DNA of 64,000 nt, taken from assembly GCA_905178155.1 (NCBI GenBank), contig CAJINV010000013.1, positions 1,044,344 to 1,108,343 of the forward strand, given 5' to 3'. Positions 34,601 to 45,700 of the stretch are shown here, one piece after another. A model generated the notes under the pieces. That model searched no databases. It saw nothing but the letters and a program-made list of their open reading frames with translations, and was not told the origin of the DNA. Both the position numbers and the translations under genes were made by a program. Origin of the DNA: Amoebophrya sp. A120. Taxonomy: Eukaryota > Sar > Dinophyceae > Syndiniales > Amoebophryaceae. Each line of letters opens with the position of its first letter. Position 1 is the stretch's first letter.

Positions 34601-37600
34601 CCCTCTACCACAGCCGCTAGAGCCTGCTTCTCGAGATCTGCAGCGAGGACAAGTTGTTCGTCCCCTTGCGGAAGATGAGCATCAACCTCGGCCTCGTTAA
34701 ACGTGGACAGTTCCACCTCCGGCGGCTCAACTTCCAACACGTGCTGCTGCTCCTGCTCCGGGCCCTGGGACAGCTTCCGGCACAGATCAGTCGCGACGTC
34801 CGCGGCGAAGTCGATCGCGTTGCTGCCCGGCTTGGGGTTCATCACCGTTTTCGAGGGGGACGGCGTCGCGTCCTTGGTGCGATGCCCTCTTCTCAAAAAC
34901 GTGCCCCGCATCACCGGGCCGTGGTTGGCGTCGAGCTCAACAGAGTTGTGTCGGGAATTCGTACTCGTTGGCGCCGCGAGGGACATCATCAGGCTGTTGC
35001 TGTTCACGTTCTTCGCTGCAACGTGTTTGTTGTTTGCTGTACTCGTGTTCGTACCCGCCACGGCATGTGGTCCATTTTGATCAAGCGCAGCAGGAGCTGC
35101 AGTAGAACTACTGTTCGTGGTCCCGCCATGGTCCGTCGAGCTGGTTGACAAGATCTTCTTCCGCGCCGGCAACCCTGGTTTCGGCACGAACGACGGAATC
35201 CTCGTCTGCTGCTCCGCCTTCTTCTGCACCTGTTGCAGCAGCGGACTTGTCATTTGGTGCAATTGCTGCTGCGCTCCTCGCCCCGGAGACAGCATCCCCT
35301 GCTGGTGCTGTTGCATCAAATAGGACTGCGGCGAATACGTTTGGTTCAAGTTCGGCGATCTCGCAAGCTGGTCCACGACATTGATCGGGGAAACATGGTA
35401 GAGATTGTTGTTCAGTTTGTTGTTCAACTCCCTCGTTTCCAAGGCGTTTTTCCTCGCCAGTCTCAAGCTCATCGAAGCAATTTGCTGGTTGCTGTAGAGC
35501 TGCTGCTTTCCGGTTTGGTCGTCACCGGGTCCCCTTGTTGTTCCCACCTGATGCTCATCTACTCGCCGCTGCGCGTTGTGAACTGTGACTCCCTTGACCC
35601 CTGCGCCAGAAGCGGCCACGGTTCCGAATTCAGAGTACATGGTCGTGTATAGCGGCGTCCTCACCCGACTGGTCGTCCAGCTGGTCGTTGTGGTCGGGCG
35701 GGATTCGCTCTGGCCTGTCTTGTTGGAGAAAGAGGTTCCGGGGGGGATATGCAGTAAGTCGTGCTGGTACTGGTAGAAAAACCCGTCTTCCTCCGCGTTT
35801 TTCCCCCCGCCGATGAAATCGTCCTCCAGGAAAGTTGTGGTCGTCACATTTTGGCTGTCATCTTCACACGAAGCCAGAGCGGAGATGTTTGCCGTGTCCA
35901 CCGCGACCGCGACGGTTGGTGTGTCCTGGAGACCTACCACAAAATTGCTCATTCCGGCCGTGTTGGACAAAAATGACTGCGTCGTGGTTTGCATCGCCGA
36001 CTCCACGTACGTACCCGTGTCATCATCGGTCTCAACAGGAGCCGCAGCCGCGTTGCTGGGGGTATTGATATAATTTCCGGCAACTACAGCCTGCCCCTCA
36101 GTAGCTGCAATGACAGCTCCGTCGTTAATATTCGTTGCGAGATTGAACGACGCACTCCGCAACTGGTTGTTCGTCCGGCTGTTCGCCATCTCGCTGAGCG
36201 AATTGTCTTGCACGATGCCCAACGCCGAGTCGTTTGCGCTCGTGCACGAGCTCATCATCTGCAGGTTGGTCGTTGATGCTGCACCGGACGCCGAACTCTT
36301 CAGAACACTATTGTGCCCTTCCGTCGCGGACTCCTGGATCGACTCCAAGTTGGTGTTCTGGTGCACAAACCCGTGGGACGGCTTATCCGGGAAGTGGTTA
36401 ATAAAAGAACTCGACATATTTTTGTTGGTCGTGGTCCCGTATTCAAAAGAGCCCCCAAACCCGTCGGTGAACGTGGACGAGTAGTTCATGTGGTTGCAGC
36501 TCGTCGTGCTGGCTCCATAGTTGTTATTGCCGAAAATCCCGCCACCAAGACCTCCTCCGTAGTTGCTTGCCATGCCGTGCGCACTGGTCAAATTCTCTAA
36601 ATCGACATCATACTGATCCTCCTCGACAATGACATCACCAAAGTGCCACTCCCAGTACTCCCGTTCAATTTGCTCCTTGAATTCCTGCACGGACACCTCC
36701 GGGTGCTGCTTCAGGCAAGCCAGGTAGAGGAGAAACGCTTCCTGCTTTGGCGGTTTGGAGTTGGATGGGGGAGCAGATTTTTGTGGTGATTTTTGGTCCG
36801 CTTTCGCTTGTTGTTTCTCGACCGCATCTTCAGTGGGAGCAGTTGTGCTCTCTACAGGTTGAACTTCCGTCTTTGTAGTGGTCTCATGATCTGCGGGCGC
36901 AAGAACTTCTTCTGTGGTTGCAACTACTGCGGAAGATGAAGCTGGCTGTTGTTGTTCGCCCTCCACTTCGTCCTCCTTGAAAGCTTTGACCAATCTTCTG
37001 TAAAAGAAATCTTCGATCAGCGGGTTGCCAAAATCCAACCTCTCCACCATCGTGGTGTGGATCTTCTGGCTTGCCTCGTTCTGCTGATGTTGAGCAGATC
37101 CTTGATGCTGTAGTCGATCCGAAGATGCTTGCAGTGCTGGCGACCTTGGGGGAGAGCAACTGCTTCGCTGCATCGAATTCGCTTGAAGCTGTTGTTTTCC
37201 TGGCAAAGATGGTGCTGTTGCAATCGAAGAAGCCTGCTGCTGCTCAAATAACGACTGCTGTCCAGCATTCTTCATCGGTGAGTGTCCAATAACCGCGACG
37301 GACTCGTCTCCCCCCCTCCGCCAGTCCAAGTACTTTTTCTTCGCCTCAAATAGCAACCTCCGCCAAATCGACTGCGCAGACGACTGCTGCGGCGTCGCGG
37401 CCCGCGAATCCGGGCGCCGGATCGGTAAGCCAAAGGGGTTGATTTTGGACTGCTCGTTATCAAAAATGGAGCGCATGGAGGTGGTCGCCGGGGCGGTCGT
37501 GAGGCCGAACCGGGCGGTGGCATCGGACGAGGGGTCGTAAGAATGGTCTTGGTATGATTCTGGCATCTTTGCAGCGGAGGGCTCGATGTGGATTGAACTG

Positions 37601-40600
37601 GAGTTACTCTCGTTGTTTGTCATCTGCAACGATTGCTGCTCTTGATCCAATAGGCTCTGTTGCATCGTGATCGTCAAAGACGACGTCAGAGATTGTTTCG
37701 AGGTGCTCGTTACCATCATGTCGGCCGCTCTCGCCTGTTGCAGTTTCATCGACGCGTTGCTCAGCATCCCGTTGCGCGCCGCTTTCGTTGGGGAAGAGAG
37801 TACCAAAGAGCCCCGAGGTCTCGCTGGGCTCAAGGACTTATTGTTCGAAGAATTATCTTGATTTTGTTGACCACTGGAGAATTTTTTCTTCGCCCGCACG
37901 GGCGAGTGCGATGCTCTCTGCTCCTGCTGGTCGTGGAAAAAGTTGTTCCCGGACAATTCAAAACTATCTCCGGCGCCCCGAGGACCCGTTTGCTTCACCA
38001 TATTACTTTCGCCGTGGTGCAGTAAATTGCTCGTCCCAGCAGGAGCCCTATGATTGTTCCCCACATTCTGCATCTGCGCCGCCGCCATCGCCGGCTTCCG
38101 CGGGATCCGGAGTAAAGTGTTAACAAAAGCTCTACGTATCTTCGCCACTTCTTCCCTCGTCAACGCGGTTTCTTGGTTGTCAATAGAAGTGGTTTTGTCG
38201 AAACACTTCTGCAGCAAGCTCGCGACCTTGTCTTCCAACTTTTCGAATAGTTTCCGCCCCTTCAGCTCCTCCTCGTGGTGGAGGATGATTTGCTTGGTCA
38301 AATTCTCAAACCCCTTTTGCAGCGAGCCGTTCCACTTTTTTTTCGGGTTGTGGTCGAGTAGCAGCGAATGCGTCTGGAGGTTATTTCTCTGAAGATTATT
38401 TCTCCTCGTATTTTTCCGCGTGGCCGCCGGGACCGGGCTGGAAGAGCGGGCATTGCGCTCAACATGGATGGAGTTTTTTCCTGCCATGGTATGCTGGTGT
38501 AGTAGTTCCTGCAAGGACGCCCCGTCATTTACAGCATTGTTCGTAAGATTGTGCATTCTGGCCCGAGGGCTGTGTCCCTGCACGTGCATTTTTTCCGCTT
38601 GGCCAGCAGCATCTGGACCACCCAGCGCAGTACTACTAGCCTGTTGGTTTTCCGCCTGCAGGCTCCTTTGCGCGGCCAACCCCAAGTTGTCCTTGTTTCC
38701 CTTTCGCTGGTGCTGCCGATCATTCATTCCCCTGGAACTCGGCAACTCAAGTTGGTCATAGCTGTGCCCTCGCTTGGATGTCAATATGCCTCCTCGCGTC
38801 CGCGGACTCAGCGACAGACTGTTGTTGTTCGAATTCAGATCATCGTCGAACAGGACGGAGTCCAGCGAGACCCTGGGTCCGAGCCAAACGCTGGAATTCG
38901 TGGTCACGTTGAAAACGTCGTCGGCTTGATGCTTTCTAGAAGTACTCTTATGCCTCCTCCTGTTTTTTCTCGCATTTATTTTGCGATCTCCAGCCGCGTG
39001 TTCATCAACGATGTGATCGTCTACTTCATCTTCTTCAAAATCCTCGTCGTGGTCATGATGCGCAACTCCGTGAAGAAGATCGCCGTCGTTATCGTCTCTA
39101 TCCGTGGAGAAGAACAGAGAGTCGTTCTCCAAATTGCTCAGCGAATTTTCCAGAAAAAGGCTATCGGAGATGGACTTCGCGGTGGTCAATGGACCGTTCC
39201 GCCCCCGTGGATTCAGCTTGCCCGGTGGGGAACTTGGCCCGTTTCGCCGGCTGCTGTTCATATTAGTACCCGCCTGCTGTTGCATGGCCAGCATGCGCGG
39301 GGAAACCCCGATCGTGGAGATGGTGCTTGGGTTGGGGTCCAGAATGTTCACTCCCAAAGGCCCCAAAGACAGCTGCGCGAACTCCGCGGCGCGGGGGTCG
39401 GTTTCCCGACCCAGCGTATGGGCCGCTGTGGTCGCTTTGTCCAGCGTGATCTGCTCCCGCTGGTGTTTCGGGATGAATCCATTCGTGGTTCCACGGGTCG
39501 TGCGATTCATCGCCGCGGGCTTGAAATTTGGCTGGTTCGCCACAGAGGATCGCCGGTTGTTGTTTCTCGTGTGGTTACTGTGCGCGTTGTTCGTAGAAGA
39601 CGCTGATGCTCCCTTCGTTGTTGCATTTGTATTAGCTCCAGCACCACCAGCTGCTCCTTTCGAAGTACCGGCCTCCTTCCTGTTCGCATTCACGTGGTGA
39701 TACACCGTCAGCGCCTTGCTCGGATCGATGGAAATCGGCTCGCCATTTGTGTTTTGCATCGTGCTCGAGTCAAAAGTCGTGTTCGTGAACGTATGCTCCA
39801 TGGTGGACAGCGTTGAGTCCACGGACTCGTGGTGTTTTTGGTTTTGGTGGTAACTATCCGTTACCTCTAGCATATTCGAAACGTTTGTCCGCCCCAACAT
39901 CATGGTTGTGTGCATCAACCCGCTCTCCTCATTCTCATTTTCGAAATCTGTCGAGTTGTTGTGGTGGTTGGCGAAGGCAAACGCATCGCTATCCTCGTGG
40001 GAACAATAAAGCGTGCCGCCAGGTTCCAGCTGCAACTCTGCGCTTGCGGTCAGGACAGCCTGGTTCGGTTGGTGTTGCAAGATGTCGCTGCTGCGCAGCG
40101 CATGCTCGCGGTCTTGGTCCTGCTGATGGGAGGACTTGTTTTTCTGGAAAAAGCTCGTGGCGGTCGACAGAGGTGATTTATTGCTGCTACTTGCCTTGAA
40201 GGTGCTTGCTTGATTCTGTTCGGCTTCCTTACTGGTCGTGCGAGCCCCGCGGTGAACTTTGCTGCCAGTGGAAGACGCTCTGTGGTCGAGTAAATTCAAA
40301 TACTTGAACTCATTACTGTGACTATCTCAGAGAACAGTTCGGAAATAAACATGACTTGATTACTGTAGCAAGAACTCGCGAACTGCTAGACCGGAGCTAC
40401 TGGTCGTGTTTACGTCCACGATGAACCAGTCAGAGATTGCTCTAGAAACTTCTAGAAGGCTACGAATTTTCCTCACATCAAAACTAAACAAGTACTTTCC
40501 CAAACTCGTGTTTGTGTTCCTGAACTGGTCTTCTCCACCATCCTTATTGCTCGCCAGAGCCGCTCCTTCCACCCCTTGCGGCGATTTCTGGTCCACCTCC

Positions 40601-41457
40601 GGAAACGCGTTCGTGTCCCGACAAAGGAACGTGTAGTCCCCGGACTCGGGTTCGAATTGGTAATCTAACCTCTCCGAATCCGTGCTGTTTGGTGAGTGCG
40701 GCGGCTGCACGATTTCATTCGACATCCCCGTGGTTGACGCAGCGCCGTGGAGGTACAACGAACCATGATCAAGGAAATTATTCTTCACAAACACCAAGTC
40801 GTCCGTCGTTTTCTGCAGCTTGTGCTTCAGCATCCGCCCAGCCCCAGCCAGGTGCGCTTTCGCGGCGGCGCTCGAAGAAGATGTCGACATCATCCCCTGG
40901 CTCTTAGAAGTACTTTTGCTGCCGCCCATCAGCATTTGTGACCTGGGTGCCCCGGAAAGGCCAGGCTGGTAAAAGGGATTCCGGCTCGACGTGGGAATCA
41001 GCTGCGTGGTCGCGGTTTTGTTAGATGCAGATGAAATCCCTCCTGGTGCGGGGGTGCGACTAGAGGCGCCGGAGAATGGTCCAGTAGTAGTTGCAGCCGC
41101 GCCTCCAGCAGCCGTGGGGGGTCCACCGCCTGCCCCGCCGACGAAAACCTGTGTGTGCGAGTGCTTGGAGGTCGAAAGAACCACTTTGCTGGCGTTGACC
41201 CCGGTCACTCCCAGCGGCCCATTGGAGGCAACATTGAGTGCAAAGCCTCTGTCTACTGGTAGCAAATCTGCGCTGCTTGAAGCTGATGTTCCATCGAGCG
41301 CAGATGCGTGGTCTTTGCCAATAACATTGTTCGCCTGCTGGTGACTCGCGTTGTTTTTCGCTTTGTGCAAAAGGTTCCGTCGCAGTTGCGAACTTTTCAG
41401 CTTCTCCCGCTTCGCCTCTTTCGGGAGCAGGTCGTCCTCACTTTCAGATGAATTCAT
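28627..41457 (-). CDS. Giant disordered protein, about 4,171 residues
   Basis: Exons 40364-41457, 33185-40315 and 28627-32917. A 48-nt GT-AG intron separates the first two, and an introner (32918-33179) the last two. All three join in one frame and the total is exactly divisible by three. ATG at 41455-41457. Most of it is low-complexity Asn/Ser/Thr/Gln/His/Ala sequence. Short islands look conserved or folded: a charged helical segment around LTKQIILHHEEELKGRKLFE, one around LIEDFFYRRLVKAFKEDE, one around FKEQIEREYWEWHFGD, and near the C-terminus WTQKEKREYLIERQ. Basic Ser/Lys patches are frequent. No known domain. By composition it could be a scaffold or RNA-granule protein, but that is a guess. 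Confidence 0.8.
32918..33179. mobile_element. Introner, family 1
   Basis: 262 bp with ends TATCAAATGCAAAAATGTCT and its near complement, flanked by exact 5-bp duplications GCGTG (32913-32917 and 33180-33184). It interrupts the giant gene. Removing the element plus one GCGTG joins ACC-ACG-AAC-ACG-CTG-CAG-AAT in frame. No shift within the duplication yields GT-AG borders. Confidence 0.9.
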
Positions 41458-42763
41458 TTTGATGTTGCTGCTTACTATACTCGTTCAAATGAAGTACAAG
41501 TCAATTGATCTTGCTGTAATTGATGCGTAGCAAGTTGTGAAGGCTCATTGATAAAATGGTCGATATCGATAAGAAATCTCGTATACCAAATAAGAATATT
41601 GCTGTCTTGAGGTAGGATGGAATTGGAACAGCTTTACGGTACGCAAGACAATGACACACTAGAAGGAAAGCTCAGAATACGGTGGCCACTCCCGCCACAG
41701 AAAAAAAAACGAGCATCAACACTGCGGACGAATGCATGAGACTGACAATGATGTTGAAGGTGCGGGGAAAGTCCGTTTCCGATCGACGTAACGCATGAAA
41801 ACAGAATGAGAATCACGACCACGAGAAAGCGATACAAGTGAAACGAAGGGCGCTGGCTACTGCAACGACTTCTGTCATTCTAAATCGTTGCACACGAACT
41901 TCAGACCACCACGAAAATGGAGCTTAAGGTAGTTGCCACGGCGACGATTAGAGTTAGAAACAGCACTAAAGTGTAGGAATTCTATTTTTGACGTTTTCTA
42001 TTCATTACGATCAGATGATCAGATGATCACGAAACAGAAAAAGCTTGTACTAGCTGAATACTGACATGATTGCCCTCACCATCATCAACATCAAGGAAGA
42101 TAGTTTCACATTTACACACCACGACGATCCATCCACGAAGTTCTGTTTTTTCCAGGACGCTCCTGTACGCGAGTTGCAGAAAAGCTGCCGGCGCACCGGA
42201 GTGAAAGTTCTTGACACCATTTTGATTTTGTTTTCTGTTTGTAGAAGCATCAACTCTGTGCTGGGTTTGTGTTGTTGAGGTCCTTATATTTTCGCTGTAG
42301 TTCTTGTTCACCTGGATTCGGATTCCGATGGATTGGTACGAAAACGAATGCAAAAACCCGGATACTCTTCTTGAACCGTCGCACTGTAGAAGTTTGCTCA
42401 AAGAGTTCTCGCGGGCACGGAAAAGGTGTATTCTCAAGCAAAAATTGTAAAAACCGCATGAAATTCTTCTAGCCAAGTAATATTTTTCTACCAGCCAACT
42501 TACTGCAGTGCATCGAAAAGAGGCACGATGTTGTATGCCCTGAAAAAGTTTCATAATGTCGCCAAGTTTGAACTAAGTCTAAGTACTGCAAAAACGTGTG
42601 AATGCCAAAAAGTAATGTCGTCAAGTTCGAGTTCGTTGAGTTTCTCTGTTTCATCCGATTTCATCATGTATACAGCCAAATTGCAGCTGCTTTGTCAAAT
42701 TCTGACGTTGTCGTTGCCGCGAATGACAGCGCCCAAAATTTTGACATCGTCTCGACACCTCGT
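41458..42763. other. Intergenic, one doubtful ORF
   Basis: A minus-strand frame 42027-42554 with an ATG start would encode 175 residues, but it has no recognisable domain, no compositional bias like the other genes, and lies directly past the stop of the cis-prenyltransferase gene. I do not call it. The rest is featureless. Confidence 0.4.
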
Positions 42764-45700
42764 TCATTGCTTTTGCCCACCACGGCGACCCTCTTCCCTG
42801 CTCTTCTCATCCTCCTCCTTCTGAATTTGCTCCGGCGTTTTGCCTCGTCGCCTATAACAGTGCACAACTCCCCCTCCCCCTCATTTGTGTAGCATGAACG
42901 GCAATACAAGCATCAGCAAGAGTGCCGGTTTTGCATGACAAATTTGCACTGAATTATACATAGTGCTATTCGGGCTACCAGAACTTGTCATGCAAACAGT
43001 GCCACGATGCAAAGGGTGGATTGGGTATTTTGCATGACAAATGAGGGGGAGGGGGAGTTGTGCGCTGTCATATCGCCGTTGCTTCGTGTTGAAGTACTGC
43101 ACCGCCCGGACGAAGTCGTCCGCGTGGTAATCGGGAAAGTACTATGCATTGCAAATATGTCTGGGTCTGGAAGGTTGCAACTTGTGATGCAAATTTCACA
43201 CAACACAAAGATCTGTGATGCATGAACAGCAAATGCGGCCCAAAACTTGGCCCAAAAACAGCGAATCTGTCATGTGGATCAGGCATGGGGATACCTTCTC
43301 AAGACGTGTGATGCTATGGCTTGCATGCCAGACCTCCTAGATCATGCAAGAGCAGCATGGCAAATATCTGGACCCATCCAGACCCAGACATATTTGCATT
43401 TGATAAGTACTTGGACTCGAACAGAATCTCGGCGTAGCGCAACTGTGGTAGACAAAACTCGGACAGCCGCTGCTGGTCGCCGGTTCTGTTGTAATCAAGT
43501 GCGTGCGATAATTAAGCTCGCATTCTTATTTCTCGAGCGCATTAGTTAGCACCAAAACTGTCTTTCGACCAGTGCACAGCAGGTGGCGCAAAGCAGTTCT
43601 ACCTGTGCCTGCTTGTGCTTCTTCGATTATGTTTATGACCTCACTACAAACTACATCATGATAAAAACCAACCTCTCCAAAAAAAAATACCTGACGAGGA
43701 GATCAATCTCTGAGTCGATGCCCATGAAGGACATCAACTTTTCGAAGTCCCAATCCAAAAATTCTGCATTTTTCTTTATCAGGTGGTCCTGGTGCATGCG
43801 CTTCATCGCCTCCTGGAGTTCCCAGCTCGAACTGTACGAGAGCAAAATGTTCAGCCGCATTTTCTTGTGCTTCCGCGTGCTGGTGTGGATCTCCTGAATC
43901 AGAGCCCGAAATTTCTGCCGCTCCTCGGTGGAAAGCTGGTAGACGAGATCGGGTTTTTTGTTATCAACATCGTGGTTAACCTGCTTCTTCGTCTCGTTTG
44001 AAGATCTTCCATCCGCTGCTGGTGCTCCCGCTGCGCTCTGCTCGCTTTTTTGTCGCTGGAATTCCGCGTTTTGCATCACTTGCTCCGTTGTCAACTGCCG
44101 CTGCTGATCCGCTTGCGCAAGCGAGTCAATCGACTGGCCGGAGGAGGACTTGGACCTGACTCCGGATAATTCTGTGTTGAGTTGTAGTCCCGCAGCAGTT
44201 GCAGTGGACGGCGCACCTGCATCTTTATTCCCACTCGACGTCCCAGTGACTTGCCTTTCCGGCGTGGGGCTCCCTCCTGCTTCCGCCTGCTGCTCTATCA
44301 AAAGGAAAAATCCCCCCTCCCCATATCAAAACGAGATTTCTGATGCTGGATTTGGGTACACAAATCAAATTTGTGTTGCAGTAGAGGAATGCACAGCACA
44401 GATCCTGAGCCTGGGCGGGGGCCATTTGGTGTAGGCGCCTAGCATGGTAAACGGCTATCCTGTAGGCCTTACAGCGTTACAAATCGCCTGCATAGCGTGC
44501 CGGACAACCTGAGCGCGCCTTCTTGCAAGACAGACCCCATTTGTGGTCACAAATCACCAGCACAAATTTTCGGAAACATACCTTTTCGATATGGGAAGGG
44601 GGGATTTTTCCTTTTGATATGCTCGCCCCGAATGTCTTCCTTGATGGAACTGGCGTTCGACGCCCTGCCGGGGGAATGATACCGGAAAAACCCACCGTGC
44701 ACGGGTGTCGGGGTGCTCACGGCACTGAAGTTGGGGAGCTGCTGTTGATCATGCCCTTGTGGTCTACAACTGCTCCCTTGGCCGCCTATAATCAACGACG
44801 AGTTGTCTCCACCGCCTGCAGGTCCCGTGGCAAGGGGCCCTCCCAATGCAGCGGTGCTCATTGCAGACAGTTGCAACGGCTGCGGCCGCAGGAGAGGGAA
44901 GGCGGCTTTCTGCTGCAGCAACCTGGTCATAGAAGACGTTGGCGAAGCAGAGGATAGTGGTGCTGGTGCCCCACCACAAACTCCTCCTGCTGCAGAAGAG
45001 ACCACAGGCTGCATGGTCGTGGCTGATCCAGTTGTACTAGAGGCTCCTCCTGTCGCGGTACAACTACTTTGCAGCTGCCCTCGTAGTTGCTGTCCACCGG
45101 CCGCGCCCAGGAGGTTCATCTGATTCATCTTCGCGCACAGCGCCTCGTGCTGTTGCGCTTGAAATTCTTCTTTCGCTTGCGAGTTCCATACCACGTTGCA
45201 CCAGGAGGGGGATATCGACCCCGCCTGAATTTGCTGGAACGAACTACTCACCCCGGAGAAGAGCGAGCCGCCGGATTCCGAGGGTTGCTTCAGCGTGACC
45301 GACGAAATGGTCGAGGCCAGTGTATCCGGCGAATCGCTCCGCTGGGGCAGGACGCCTGTGGGCGGCACCGGGAGAAAGCTCTGGGCCGCCTGGTCCGCCG
45401 CAATCGGACCGGCGGTAGGTGGAGTGAAGGGTTTATGCAAGTAGAGAAAAACTGTGTTAGTCTGATGAAGAAATAACAGATGCGCGGCCCTTTACGTTTA
45501 TTTCACACTTGTCACGCCGGATGGTGATCTTGGTACCGTCAGAGCGGCTTTCCATGGTTTTAACAAGGGACTCCGCGTACTTCTAGTGGCGCACGTTATC
45601 ATGCTGCTCATCGAAAAATGTACTTATTTTTACACCAAACACAGACTAAACTAAAACTTTTTTTTTGAATAGGGAGGTGCGCTGCTCTGCTGCTCCAAAG

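Noticed and set aside
38551-39606. Long plus-strand open frame (351 codons) opposite the giant gene
   Set aside because: Antisense shadow: low-complexity coding sequence on the minus strand leaves open frames on the other strand. No domain, and it is covered by an in-frame, splice-supported gene.
42027-42554. 175-codon minus-strand ORF after the cis-prenyltransferase
   Set aside because: No domain, no splice support, and frames of similar length occur by chance in this window.
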